A stretch of DNA of 64,000 nt, taken from assembly GCA_964512635.1 (NCBI GenBank), contig CAZEJB010000007.1, positions 1 to 64,000 on the forward strand, in the 5' to 3' direction. The translations under genes and the position numbers were made by a program. Of this stretch, positions 8,228 to 16,783 are shown in pieces. The DNA is from JADZFO01 sp964512635 (GTDB taxonomy: Bacteria > 4484-113 > JAFGCY01). How positions within the stretch are numbered: position 1 is the stretch's first letter; the number at the start of each line of letters is the position of its first letter. A model generated the notes under the pieces. It was not told where the DNA came from and searched no databases. It worked only from the letters and a program-made list of their open reading frames with translations.

Positions 8228-9298
8228 ATGCCCTGTCCCGGAACAAAAGTCCCCGTAGCAACTGCGCAGCGCCTGCTTTGGCCCGCCTTGCTGGCCGGTC
8301 TGCTGGCACTGCTCCTCCATCCTGCCGCTGCCCGGGCCGGCGAAGTCTGGCGCGAGAGCTACTCCCGGGCCAGCGAGGTCGAGAAGATCTATGGCGGGCC
8401 GCAGGACGCCATAACTGTCGACCAGGCCCGCGACCTTTTGACCAGCCTGACCAATGACACCCGCAAGCGCGCCGGCCTCAGCCAGCTCAAATGGTCCGGC
8501 CCTGCCGAGCGCCTGGCCGGCGAGCACGCTCAGGATATGGCCCTGCACCGCTATATCAACCACTACGACCTTGACGGCCGCAAATGCGAGCTGCGCTTCA
8601 ACCTGCTGGGGCACACGGACAACGTGATGGAGAACATCGCCTATTACGAGATCAACCTGGAGGTCTTCATCACGCCCCAGCTTGTTCGCCGCGTCTATCA
8701 GCACTGGCTGGACAGCGAGAGCCACCGTGCCAACATCCTCGACCCGGCGCACACGCACCTGGGCTGCGGACTGGCCATCGAGGAAAAGGACGGCACGACC
8801 TATGCCGCCGCGGTCTGCGAGTTTGTCGCCGACTGGGGTGAGGCGGAGTCGCTGCCGGCCGTCGCCCGCCCTGGCGAGACTCTTGAGCTGGAAGGCAAGC
8901 TCGACCCCGGACGGGCGCGGCTGCGCTACATCGGCCTGGCCTCCGAGGATCTGCCCTTCCGCCGCGACCGCGCTTATCAGAACAGCCACGCCGGCGGCTA
9001 CAGCCCGCCGGAGCCTGTGCTGGCGCTGCTGCCCAAGGCCGGTTTGCTGGCGGCGCTGAAGACCAAGCCTGAGGGCATCAAATACAGCGGCCGAAGCGTT
9101 GAGTATAACCCCGATACCGGCGTATATACCACGCAAATTAATATGCCGGAGCGCTGGCCTGCAGGCTCCTACTACATCACTGTCTGGGCCGACAGCCCCA
9201 GCCATCCGGAACTTGGCACCTTCTGCGTCAGCACCCAGGTGGTGCTGGTCGACGGCGAGAACAACACCGTCACCACCAAGGGCATGAACGAGCACTAA
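8228..9298 (+). CDS. secreted CAP/SCP-domain protein
   Basis: 356 aa from ATG 8228 (MPCPGTKVPV). A signal peptide (about residues 12-36, LLWPALLAGLLALLL ending AAARAGE) is followed by a CAP/SCP domain (about 60-200): LTNDTRKRAGL, HAQDMALHRYINHYD, VMENIAYYE, HWLDSESHRANIL and HLGCGLAI. About 130 residues of beta-rich C-terminal region follow. Bacterial CAP proteins are exported and of mostly unknown role. CATAAT (8212-8217) lies 10 nt upstream. Divergent from plsX and followed by a strong terminator. Confidence 0.85.
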   Translation: MPCPGTKVPVATAQRLLWPALLAGLLALLLHPAAARAGEVWRESYSRASEVEKIYGGPQDAITVDQARDLLTSLTNDTRKRAGLSQLKWSGPAERLAGEHAQDMALHRYINHYDLDGRKCELRFNLLGHTDNVMENIAYYEINLEVFITPQLVRRVYQHWLDSESHRANILDPAHTHLGCGLAIEEKDGTTYAAAVCEFVADWGEAESLPAVARPGETLELEGKLDPGRARLRYIGLASEDLPFRRDRAYQNSHAGGYSPPEPVLALLPKAGLLAALKTKPEGIKYSGRSVEYNPDTGVYTTQINMPERWPAGSYYITVWADSPSHPELGTFCVSTQVVLVDGENNTVTTKGMNEH

Positions 9299-9315
9299 GC
9301 TCCAGCCGCAATAGA

Positions 9316-9343
9316 AAAGGGCGGGATTGCTCCCGCCCTTTAT
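9316..9343 (+). terminator. intrinsic terminator after the CAP-domain gene
   Basis: 11-bp stem AAAGGGCGGGA / TCCCGCCCTTT with loop TTGC (9316-9326 / 9331-9341), beginning 17 bp after the stop codon. Short T run on the plus strand. Confidence 0.85.
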
Positions 9344-9412
9344 GTCGCTTGTTCAGAGAAATCGCATACCCTCTCGATCCGGTTACTTACCCAGATCCTT
9401 CGCTGGCACTAG

Positions 9413-10348
9413 CTACTTGCTCGCTCCACTCTCAGCCTTCTCGGCGTGCTCCGGGTCGGCAATCTCGATCCGCACCTCGACGCGCTCCTCGCCGTCCGCA
9501 CCGGTGCTGCGGTCGATCTTCACCCGGGCCTTGTGGCCGGGCTTGTTCTGGTCCAGCCAGTCGTTGACCGTGCGCTCGACTTCCTCGGAGCTGATCCCGG
9601 GGCCAAAGGAGAAGAAGTGGCCGTCGACACTGAGGCTCAGTCCGCCGGGCTCGCCCGGGGCAGCCCCATCAACTGAGAACCAGGTAGCAGGCAGCTCACG
9701 CGGAGCGGGCAGACCGGAGATCGATCCGATCTTGTCACGCAGGGTCTCCAGCATCTCGGGGTCATCGTTCATCACGGCCAGGGTCAGCGTCAGTTCGCCG
9801 TTGCGGTTGGCAACATTGACATTGATGCCGAGCTTCTTGTCCTGGTGCTCCTCGCCGGCCTTCGCCTTTGCTTCGGCCGCGAATTCCTCCAATACGCGCT
9901 GCACTTCGGCGATGCGCGGATCCTGGTCGCGGGGGTCGGTGTTCTCATCGGGAGTGCCGACCTGGCCCAGGTTGTACTCCAGGACGAAGCCCTCCTCGGA
10001 GGCGAAGCTCTTCTGCTGGGGCGGAAGCAGGGTCGCCAGTGCGCAGAGCACGGCGAGAACGGCAAGGCCGGCGGCGGCCTGGAGATACCAGGGGCGTCCG
10101 CCAAGGAAACGGCTGAAGATGGTCATCTTGTCCTCCACATTATTGGCGCCTGCCCGGGCATAGGCCTGCTGCAGCATCACATCGCGGCCCGGCACCGGCG
10201 GCTGGCTCTGGGCCAGCGCACTGAGCGCCTGGTTTTCGCGCAGCGACTGCTGCATTTCCGGATTGCGTTTGAGCAGTTCCAGCTCGGCATCGCTGAGCTG
10301 TTCCACTCCCTCGCTGCGGTTGATAAGGATGTCGTCCTGGGCTGGCAT
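9413..10348 (-). CDS. putative transmembrane anti-sigma factor
   Basis: 311 aa from ATG 10348, which has AGGAG 8 nt upstream and lies one base after the sigma-factor stop codon. A cytoplasmic acidic N-terminal region (LSDAELELLKRNPEMQQSL), one transmembrane helix at about residues 88-106 (YLQAAAGLAVLAVLCALATLL), then a large extracytoplasmic region rich in charged beta strands. No zinc anti-sigma HxxxCxxC motif is present. The role is inferred from the coupled position behind an ECF sigma gene and the one-helix topology; the external domain is not recognised. Confidence 0.6.
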   Translation of the reverse strand: MPAQDDILINRSEGVEQLSDAELELLKRNPEMQQSLRENQALSALAQSQPPVPGRDVMLQQAYARAGANNVEDKMTIFSRFLGGRPWYLQAAAGLAVLAVLCALATLLPPQQKSFASEEGFVLEYNLGQVGTPDENTDPRDQDPRIAEVQRVLEEFAAEAKAKAGEEHQDKKLGINVNVANRNGELTLTLAVMNDDPEMLETLRDKIGSISGLPAPRELPATWFSVDGAAPGEPGGLSLSVDGHFFSFGPGISSEEVERTVNDWLDQNKPGHKARVKIDRSTGADGEERVEVRIEIADPEHAEKAESGASK

Positions 10349-10349
10349 A

Positions 10350-10874
10350 TCAGTTCTCCTGGGATGCTGCAACAACGGCAGGGTCGATATTCAGCAGGCT
10401 GCGCATGGCCGCCCGCGCCCGGAAGAGCCGCTGGCGCACAACATTTGCGCCAAGGCCCATCACCTGGCCGGTCTCTTCAATGCTCAGGCCATCAAGGTAG
10501 AAGAGCCCCAGCACTTCGCTGTGCTGCTCAGGCAGCCTGGCCATCGCGTCCGCGAGCTGCAGCGCGAGGGGATCCTCATGCTGCTGCTGCAGGGCATGCT
10601 CATGCCAGTAGCTCAGCTGCTGCTGCTCTTCGCGCCGGCTGCGCTGATAGCGGTTCAAAAAGCCGCTGCGCACAATGCTCAGCAGCCAGCCCTTGAAGCG
10701 CGCCGGGTCCTTCAGCTGCCCGTGCCGGGTAAAGGCCCGCGCGAGTGACTCCTGCAGCAAGTCCTCGGCGTCCTCCCGCCGGCGGCACAGGCGGCAGCTA
10801 TAGCGCCAGGCGGCCTCGTAGGCTTCTCTTGTCAGCGCTCTTTCGAAACGCTCCCGCTGCATCTGTTCCTGCAT
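10350..10874 (-). CDS. ECF-family RNA polymerase sigma factor
   Basis: 174 aa from the ATG at 10874 (MQEQMQRERFER). Region 2 includes ALTREAYEAAWRY and EDAEDLLQESLARAF, the 2.4-like part is KGWLLSIVRSGFLNRYQRSRR, and region 4 is LPEQHSEVLGLFYLDGLSIEETGQVMGLGANVVRQRLFRARAAM. A CRLCRRR motif in region 2 could bind metal. It directs RNA polymerase to a stress or envelope regulon and is probably held inactive by the downstream membrane protein. The frame extends to 11018 through a REP element, so that upstream part is not coding. Confidence 0.9.
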   Translation of the reverse strand: MQEQMQRERFERALTREAYEAAWRYSCRLCRRREDAEDLLQESLARAFTRHGQLKDPARFKGWLLSIVRSGFLNRYQRSRREEQQQLSYWHEHALQQQHEDPLALQLADAMARLPEQHSEVLGLFYLDGLSIEETGQVMGLGANVVRQRLFRARAAMRSLLNIDPAVVAASQEN

Positions 10875-10938
10875 CCCGATCGTGTGGACAGGTGTCAACA
10901 AGGAGATGTTACAGGGGAATGGCAAATGACGAGACAGA

Positions 10939-11040
10939 ATGCGCGCACATAGTGCGCCCGGCATTTTCCAGTTTTGCAGACGAAGAATGCCGCTATCGCA
11001 AGATCGAGCACACGGCAAAGCGCACGCAGTGCGCCACTAC
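10939..11040. repeat. REP pair upstream of the ECF sigma gene
   Basis: Left element 10939-10962 (GCGCGCACATAGTGCGCCC, degenerate head) on plus; right element 11017-11040 on minus, reading GTAGTGGCGCACTGCGTGCG. Heads face outward. The right stem is the same word as the REP pair at 26869-26934. A heptamer array begins 18 bp further on. Confidence 0.7.
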
Positions 11041-11057
11041 CCCTTAATCAGCCAGCT

Positions 11058-11105
11058 GCCATTTCCATTAACCATTAGCCATTAGCCATTAGCCATTAGC
11101 CATTA
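11058..11105. repeat. heptamer array (ATTAGCC)n ending inside the AAC(3) stop codon
   Basis: About six units of ATTAGCC/ATTAACC. The array includes the TAA stop (11096-11098) and penultimate codons of the neighbouring minus-strand gene. The same unit recurs at 26935-26996, 60943-60983 and 61096-61122. Confidence 0.85.
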
Positions 11106-11989
11106 TTCGACCAGTCGCGGTTGGCGCTGATCCACTCTGCTGCAAAGTCCACCAACGGGCGCACCCGAAACAGCCGGGCTTCGCCGTAGCCCGCCGGCCC
11201 GACGGACCAGTCGGGTTCAGCGCCAGTTGCTGCGCTCGCTGCCTGACGTGGATGCGCGGCCATAAACTCCTGCCTGATCGTCTCGAAGTCCTCATCGAAG
11301 CTGTCCAGGTCGTCATAGCTCACCAGCACACGCTGGCCATCCCGAAGCATCGCCGACTGCGTCCCCACCACCAGTTTGCCCGGCCAGTCCGCGCGGTATT
11401 CCGCCAGGTGCAGGATCGTCGTCCGCTGCGTCCCCAGGCTGAGCACCCAGGCGTCCCGCTCATAGCAGCGCGCCAGCGGTGAGCCCTCGCCCATCGTCAT
11501 GTCCAGCTCATGCCCCGCCGAAATTTCCTCCGCCTGCGGACCGAGCGCGGCCCAGGAGCTGCATGGATGCTCGCTGCGCACTATCCCCGGCAGGCTGCGA
11601 AAGTACTCCGCCACCCGTCCCATCTGGCGCGTGCGGCTGGTCAAAGGGTCAAAGGGCGCCAGCTCCGCGCGGACTGTCTCCCACCAATCCTCAGGTACCG
11701 GTGGATTGCACCAGTTGGCGGGATCCGTGTTGCCGCTGGTAAAGGCCGGCATCAACAGCGTGCCAGCCTCGCCGATACAGTCCTGTACTGCCGCGATCAC
11801 CGCTGCTTCTTCGCCAGGTACGTAGCCCAGCGCGCTCAGGCCGCAGTGCAGCATCAGCAGCATGCCGGGCCGCAGGCCCAGCGCGCGCAGGTCGTCGGCC
11901 AGCCAGGCCCGCGTTACCGGCCCGCGGTCACAGCGGGCGATATAGGCCGGAATCTTCTTCTCCTCAAGATTGCTGGCTGGCTTGGACAT
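11096..11989 (-). CDS. AAC(3)/YokD-family N-acetyltransferase
   Basis: 297 aa. The family is recognised from LRPGMLLMLHCGLSALGY near the N-terminus, AVIAAVQDCIGEAGTLLMPAFT, the motif pair PFDPLTSRTRQMGRVAEYFR and VRSEHPCSSWAALGPQAEEI, and LGTQRTTILHLAEYRAD. Family members transfer acetyl from acetyl-CoA to the 3-amino group of aminoglycosides, but chromosomal homologues often have other amine substrates, so resistance is not implied. The ATG is 2 nt after the stop of the FAH gene, so the two form an operon. The C-terminal codons and stop run into a tandem ATTAGCC array. Confidence 0.85.
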   Translation of the reverse strand: MSKPASNLEEKKIPAYIARCDRGPVTRAWLADDLRALGLRPGMLLMLHCGLSALGYVPGEEAAVIAAVQDCIGEAGTLLMPAFTSGNTDPANWCNPPVPEDWWETVRAELAPFDPLTSRTRQMGRVAEYFRSLPGIVRSEHPCSSWAALGPQAEEISAGHELDMTMGEGSPLARCYERDAWVLSLGTQRTTILHLAEYRADWPGKLVVGTQSAMLRDGQRVLVSYDDLDSFDEDFETIRQEFMAAHPRQAASAATGAEPDWSVGPAGYGEARLFRVRPLVDFAAEWISANRDWSNNG

Positions 11990-11991
11990 GG

Positions 11992-12864
11992 CTATTCCAC
12001 CGGGTTGCTCAGCTTGATGCCGCAGCTCAGCTCGACGACCACCTCATCGCCGGACGCGAGCGGGCCGACGCCGGCGGGAGTACCGGTGACGATCAGGTCG
12101 CCGGCTTCGAGGGTGAACAGGCTGCTGATATAGCTGATCAGGTAGGCCAGGCTATAGCTCAGCTCGCGCACATGCCCCTCCTGCTTTAGCTCGCCGTTGA
12201 CCATCGTGCTGACGCTCAGCGGCAGCTGGGCCTCGGCATTGACCGCACTGTTGCCGGTCTGCTCAATGAAGCTCTTCTGCAACTGCGCGCCGGTGCGCAG
12301 CGCCTCGGCGACGGTGGTGTCGATATAGGGCCCGCAGGGGCCAAAGGTGTCCATGCCCTTGGCCCGCGCCCACTGGCCGTCGGTCTTTTGCCAGTCGCGG
12401 GCGGTGACGTCGTTGAAGGCGGTAACGCCGAGCAGCACATCAAAGGCCTCGGCCTCCGGCACATCCTTGCAGCGGCGGTTGATCACCAGCGCGATCTCGC
12501 CCTCAAAGTCGATGCGCGTCGGTCCGCCCAGCGCTTCGCCCGGCAGCTTGATCGCCGCGCCGTGGGGGATCAGGCAGGAGGGCGGCTTGAAGAACAGCAG
12601 CGGCCGCGCATCCGCGCCAAGGTCCGCCGGCGGAATGTTGCCCAGCTCCTTCGCATGCTCGCGATAGTTACGGCCGACGCAGATGACTTTGCTCGGCGTG
12701 CAGGGCACAAGCAGCTCGACCGCGTCGATCTCGTCTTCCTCCATGCCGGCGCGCTTGAGCTCGAACTTGTCCGCGCTGAGCTTCAGATGGCGCGCCAGCT
12801 TGCCCTGGTCGTTGACCTCGCCATACCAGACCTGACCGTCGGCGCGATAGCGGTAGATGTGCAT
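11992..12864 (-). CDS. fumarylacetoacetate hydrolase (FAH) family protein
   Basis: 290 aa. N-terminal lid (YRADGQVWYGEV) followed by the FAH catalytic fold: VICVGRNYREHAKELG, PLLFFKPPSCLIPHG, RIDFEGEIALVINRRCKDV, NDVTARDWQKTDGQWARAKGMDTFGPCGP, and TPAGVGPLASGDEVVVE. The acidic residues of DFEGE bind the metal. Family activities include 2-hydroxyhepta-2,4-dienedioate isomerase, acylpyruvase and oxaloacetate decarboxylase; which applies cannot be told. First gene of a two-gene unit with the acetyltransferase. TATTCT (12872-12877) lies 7 nt before the ATG, without an SD. Confidence 0.9.
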   Translation of the reverse strand: MHIYRYRADGQVWYGEVNDQGKLARHLKLSADKFELKRAGMEEDEIDAVELLVPCTPSKVICVGRNYREHAKELGNIPPADLGADARPLLFFKPPSCLIPHGAAIKLPGEALGGPTRIDFEGEIALVINRRCKDVPEAEAFDVLLGVTAFNDVTARDWQKTDGQWARAKGMDTFGPCGPYIDTTVAEALRTGAQLQKSFIEQTGNSAVNAEAQLPLSVSTMVNGELKQEGHVRELSYSLAYLISYISSLFTLEAGDLIVTGTPAGVGPLASGDEVVVELSCGIKLSNPVE

Positions 12865-13280
12865 GGAACTGAGAATAGCAGGGAGGAGGTTACAGGGGAC
12901 AGGGGACAGTAAGAAGGGACTAGGGATCAGGGACTAGGCAGGAATAGCTCCGGCCATATGCAAGGCCGCGCGGGCCAACGCGCCGGTGTCCCCGGCCTCT
13001 TTGTAGCAGCGCGGCCCTGTCCGCGCGTCAAAAGCACAGGCGGTCAGCAGCCAGTGTTTAGCACAAGAAGAAAGAAAAGCGGCTCCTGCTGCGCAGGCAG
13101 CCCGCGCTCCGCGCCGAGTTCGGCAGGATCGAGGCACCAGGTCCACTGTCCCTCGTCCCTGATCTCTGATCCCTGATCCCTGATCCCTGATCCCTGATCC
13201 CTGATTCTGCTTTCTGCCTTCTGACTTTTGCTTAAAGGTAAACCTATGTTTAGTCCGCCTGCGGTATAATGCCTACCGAG
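12865..13280. repeat. intergenic element: inverted heptamer arrays enclosing two REP-like palindromes
   Basis: Left array 12891-12939 (units such as AGGGGAC, AGGGATC, AGGGACT) and right array 13144-13210 (units CTGATCC and CCTCGTC) are inverted relative to each other. Between them lie a GTAG-headed palindrome (13003-13029, plus; core CGCGGCCCTGTCCGCGCG) and a GGAGCGCGGG-headed one (13081-13110, minus). No gene is visible. The clpX -10 box is at the right edge (13265-13270). Confidence 0.65.
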
Positions 13281-14627
13281 ATGAGCAGAGACAGAGGCGG
13301 TCAAGGACAGGACCCGCAGGCCAACCCGCGTTGCAGCTTCTGCAAGGAAGAACAGAGCAGCGCGGTGCGCATGATCAAGGGGCCCGGAGTCTACATTTGC
13401 GAAGAGTGCGTGAACATCTGCAAGGAATTGCTGGATGGCCCGCGCCACCGCTCCAGCGCACCCAGCGTGCAGGTCAAGAAGCTCCCCACGCCCAAGCAGA
13501 TCGTGGACTTCCTGAACGACTACATCATCGGCCAGGACTACGCCAAGAAAGTCCTCAGCGTGGCGGTGTATAACCACTTCAAGCGCGTTAACAGCCTGAT
13601 GAACCCGCTGGTCGAGATCGGCAAGAGCAACATCCTGCTGATCGGCCCGACCGGCGTCGGCAAGACCTACCTCGCCCAGACAATCGCCCGCATCCTTGAT
13701 GTGCCTTTCGCCATCGCCGATGCTACCGCCCTGACCGAGGCCGGCTATGTTGGCGAGGACGTGGAGAACATCCTGCTGCGCCTCTATCAGGTCGCCGCTG
13801 AACAGAGCGGCCCCAAGGCCAGCCACGAAGAAATCATGGCCCGCACCGAGCGCGGCATTATTTACATCGACGAGATCGACAAGATCGGCCGCAAGAGCGA
13901 GAACCCCAGCATCACCCGCGACGTCAGCGGTGAGGGTGTTCAGCAGGCCCTGCTGAAGATCCTTGAGGGCACGGTCGCCAACGTGCCGCCCCACGGCGGC
14001 CGCAAGCACCCCAACGATGAGTTCATCCAGATCGACACCAGCAACGTGCTGTTTATCTGCGGCGGCAGCTTCGACGGTCTTGAGAACGTGATCGCCAAGC
14101 GCCTTGGCCAGCAGGTCATCGGCTTCCGCTCACGCGAGGCCGACAAGGAAGCCCCCCGCGAGCGCCTGCTTAAACACGTCGAGCCCGAGGATCTGGTCAA
14201 GTTCGGCATCATCCCCGAGCTGGTCGGCCGCCTGCCGGTCCTGGCCTGGCTGGAGGATCTCTCCACGGACGCGCTGGTCACCATCCTCGACCAGCCCAAG
14301 AACAGCCTGGTCAAGCAGTACAAGTACCTGCTGCAGGAAGACGGCGTGAACCTCAAGTTCACCCCGGCGGCGCTGACCGAAATCGCCGGTATGGCCAAGG
14401 CGCGCAAGACCGGCGCCCGCGCCCTGCGCAGCATTGTTGAAAAGCTGCTGCTGGACATCATGTTCAGCGCGCCCAACAGCAAGGCCGGCGGCGAGGTGAT
14501 CATCGACGGCGACGACGTGCGCCAGATGCTCAGCGGCAAGGTCATGCCCCTGCCAACGCCCGGCACGCGCAGCCCGATGGAGCTGTCCGACCTGCACAAC
14601 GATCTGCCTGAATCCGGTGTGATCTAG
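13281..14627 (+). CDS. clpX: ATP-dependent protease ATPase subunit ClpX
   Basis: 448 aa. N-terminal zinc-binding domain with CSFC and CEEC pairs, AAA+ domain with Walker A GPTGVGKT, Walker B IIYIDEIDKI, sensor motifs, RSREADKE region and the GAR pore-loop-type sequence TGARALRSIVEK near the end. It unfolds substrates for ClpP; neither clpP nor tig is adjacent. A TATAAT at 13265-13270 overlaps the earlier ATG at 13269, so ATG 13281 (MSRDRGG, 10 nt from the -10 box) is preferred. Confidence 0.96.
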   Translation: MSRDRGGQGQDPQANPRCSFCKEEQSSAVRMIKGPGVYICEECVNICKELLDGPRHRSSAPSVQVKKLPTPKQIVDFLNDYIIGQDYAKKVLSVAVYNHFKRVNSLMNPLVEIGKSNILLIGPTGVGKTYLAQTIARILDVPFAIADATALTEAGYVGEDVENILLRLYQVAAEQSGPKASHEEIMARTERGIIYIDEIDKIGRKSENPSITRDVSGEGVQQALLKILEGTVANVPPHGGRKHPNDEFIQIDTSNVLFICGGSFDGLENVIAKRLGQQVIGFRSREADKEAPRERLLKHVEPEDLVKFGIIPELVGRLPVLAWLEDLSTDALVTILDQPKNSLVKQYKYLLQEDGVNLKFTPAALTEIAGMAKARKTGARALRSIVEKLLLDIMFSAPNSKAGGEVIIDGDDVRQMLSGKVMPLPTPGTRSPMELSDLHNDLPESGVI

Positions 14628-14630
14628 GCC

Positions 14631-15851
14631 GTGACCGTACAGACTTCCCCGCTGCTGCATGCAGGCAGATCTTTGCTGCTTCTGCTTGCATCTCTGCTGC
14701 TCGCGCTTGGCCTGACTTCCTGCCCTGGCAGACCCGGCGAACCTGCCGGCAGCGCTGCTCCTGGCAAAGCCGGCAACTCGCCATCCGACGCGGCTGGTGG
14801 CAACACCTCCTCTTCAGCATCCAGTGAGCCGACAAAAATCGACGGTAAGGACGCCATCCCCGCCCCCACCGGCGATGTACGCCAGGTAATCCTGATCTAC
14901 ACCGGCGACACCATCAGCGCGATGGAGAGCCAGACTAAGGACGATCCGCCGCACGGCGGGCTCAGCGCACTGGCCGCCACCGTCATGGCCTACCAGCGTG
15001 AGATCGTTGAGTTCACTGCCAAGCGGGTGGAGAACGAAGGCGGCGACCCGTCCACGGTTCGCGCCGATTTCGCAGCCGGTACGCTCGGCCCGCATCCGCG
15101 ACTGCTTGTGGACTACGGCGGCTGGGAGCGGCCGAATGATCCCGTCGGCCGGATTTATGAGCAGCTCTACGCCAACTATTTCCATGATTTTGCCTACACC
15201 GCCGTCGGCGGCATGCGTTATCAGGAGCTCAAGCCGGAGCTGTGGCGCAGCTATAAGCAGTTCAAGAACCCACCGACGGTCCTGATAAGCGCCGGGACTC
15301 CGCTTAAAGGCGTGAGCACCGCCGATCTGTTGCCGACCGTCAAGGTGGTCACCCGGGAGTGTCATGGCCAGACCTGGGGCATCGCCTGCCTGCCTGTTCC
15401 GGCTCCAGACGAACTGACACCCCAAAACCCGTCCGAGGCTCCGCTCGAGGCCGACTATACAGCCACGGTTAACTCGATCGCCGCAAAGAACTGCGATTTC
15501 CGCATCCTGCTGGCTGCCGGTTTGCCGGCGAAGTTCTACACCGGCCTTGCAGACAAGCTGGACTTCGACATAGTGATCGGCGGACCGCTGGGCCTGGCGG
15601 TCAAGGAGGGCATGGGCGAGCTGCCCCAGGGCGGACCACTGCTCCTGCCGGCACTGGAAAAGGCCGGGCGCCAGATTGGCATCTGCCACCTGATCTACAG
15701 CACCGCCGGCACCGCCCCCACTCAGTACAACTTCATCCTGCGCGATGTGATCGACACCGGTTCGCAGAAGCAGCCCTACTTCCGCCAGGTCTTTGCGGCC
15801 AAGGCCGAGCACGAACAGAAGTCCAGGGCGCTGAAGAAGAACAAGAACTAA
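14631..15851 (+). CDS. lipoprotein related to the 5'-nucleotidase/metallophosphatase family, divergent
   Basis: 406 aa, GTG start 3 nt after the clpX stop. A signal segment LLLLLASLLLALGLTSC ends in a lipobox (LTSC), then a Gly/Ser/Pro linker to about residue 80. The next part, VILIYTGDTISAMES followed by HGGLSALAATV, resembles the start of UshA-type 5'-nucleotidases (TNDxHG...GGLARRAT). The usual metal-binding Asp-His of that motif is absent, and later GNH/GHxH motifs are not seen. It could be a non-catalytic relative; the assignment is tentative. The clpX neighbour is probably coincidental. Confidence 0.5.
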   Translation: MTVQTSPLLHAGRSLLLLLASLLLALGLTSCPGRPGEPAGSAAPGKAGNSPSDAAGGNTSSSASSEPTKIDGKDAIPAPTGDVRQVILIYTGDTISAMESQTKDDPPHGGLSALAATVMAYQREIVEFTAKRVENEGGDPSTVRADFAAGTLGPHPRLLVDYGGWERPNDPVGRIYEQLYANYFHDFAYTAVGGMRYQELKPELWRSYKQFKNPPTVLISAGTPLKGVSTADLLPTVKVVTRECHGQTWGIACLPVPAPDELTPQNPSEAPLEADYTATVNSIAAKNCDFRILLAAGLPAKFYTGLADKLDFDIVIGGPLGLAVKEGMGELPQGGPLLLPALEKAGRQIGICHLIYSTAGTAPTQYNFILRDVIDTGSQKQPYFRQVFAAKAEHEQKSRALKKNKN

Positions 15852-15880
15852 GCCGCCTGCCCTGCTGCGCCTCTGCATGC

Positions 15881-15886
15881 TAGAAT
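15881..15886 (+). promoter_or_regulatory. -10 box TAGAAT of scpB
   Basis: TAGAAT ends 9 nt before the scpB ATG (15896); no SD between them. Predicts a 5' leader of about 2-3 nt. Confidence 0.55.
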
Positions 15887-15895
15887 CGCCGCCCG

Positions 15896-16777
15896 ATGCA
15901 CTCCGACCATGAGCGCCATGATCCTGATGCGCCCGCGCCCGCCGCGGACGAGCATGCTGCGCCCGGCGCTGAACACGTTTCAGGAATGGACACCGACGCG
16001 CCAGAGGAAGAGCCGCTGCACAGCGACTATGACGCTCCTCTCGCCGAGGATGGCGAGGTAGCGAAAGATGAGCCGGTGCTGGACGAATCCGATGAACCGC
16101 ATTACGACGCCGGCGCGCCGGATGAAGCAGAGCTCAGCGCCGGCGCCGAAGGATCGGACGCGCAGGAACTGGACCCCCAGGCGCTTGGCCGCCGCGACAA
16201 GGGCGCCCTGCTGACCGCACTGCTGTTCACCGCTACCGAGACCCTGGATGCCGACAAGGCGGCTGAATACCTCGGCCTGAGTCCGGCGGACCTGGCCGTG
16301 CTGGTCGAGGAACAGAGCGGCGAGCTGCGCAATCTGGGCCTCGACATCCTGCCGCTGGCTGGCGGCTACAAGCTGGTCACCGCCAGCCACTGGGACGGCT
16401 TCCTCGCGCTCTTCCACCGCCAGATCCGCAAGGCGCGGCTCAGCAAGAGCGCGCTGGAGATCCTCGCCGTGATTGCCTATGAACAGCCGATCAGCCGCGT
16501 GCGCGTGGATGAACTGCGCCAGGCAAACAGCGAAGCCGCAGTACGCACCCTGCTCGACCGCCGCCTGATCAAGGTTGCCGGGAGGGCCGAAACCCCGGGC
16601 CGGCCTTTCCTGTACAAAACTACGGAGACCTTTCTTGAAGTCTTTGGATTGACCTCGCTGGATGATCTGCCGCCGCGTCCGGCCAGCTTTAAGGCCGAGG
16701 CCGAGGAAGCGGAAGAGAAACTGCAGTCCGAGGAAGGCACGGGCGACCTGCATGTCCGGGGCGAATCAGACGAGTAA
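15896..16777 (+). CDS. scpB: segregation and condensation protein B (ScpB)
   Basis: 293 aa. The first 95 or so residues are an acidic, Ala/Asp/Glu/Pro-rich extension not normal for the family. Two winged-helix domains follow: GALLTALLFTATETLDADKAAEYLGL and KSALEILAVIAYEQPISRVRVDELR...VRTLLDRRLIKVAGRAETPGRPFLYKTTETFLEVFGL, the last stretch being the ScpB signature. ScpB pairs with ScpA and SMC in the bacterial condensin. scpA is not adjacent. Confidence 0.93.
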   Translation: MHSDHERHDPDAPAPAADEHAAPGAEHVSGMDTDAPEEEPLHSDYDAPLAEDGEVAKDEPVLDESDEPHYDAGAPDEAELSAGAEGSDAQELDPQALGRRDKGALLTALLFTATETLDADKAAEYLGLSPADLAVLVEEQSGELRNLGLDILPLAGGYKLVTASHWDGFLALFHRQIRKARLSKSALEILAVIAYEQPISRVRVDELRQANSEAAVRTLLDRRLIKVAGRAETPGRPFLYKTTETFLEVFGLTSLDDLPPRPASFKAEAEEAEEKLQSEEGTGDLHVRGESDE

Positions 16778-16783
16778 GAAGGT

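Noticed and set aside
8114..9295. Long open frame antisense to the CAP-domain gene; similar long antisense frames at 17362-18627, 30516-32081, 38611-39885 and 55785-57179
   Set aside because: They mirror strong genes, have no recognisable motifs, and are expected in GC-rich DNA where the opposite frame lacks stops.
10875..11018. N-terminal extension of the ECF sigma factor
   Set aside because: The extra frame crosses a REP element and contains no sigma-like sequence; ATG 10874 gives normal length.
13144..13210. CTGATCC and other short tandem arrays as CRISPR
   Set aside because: Units are 7-8 bp with no spacers and no cas genes; they are simple tandem repeats.
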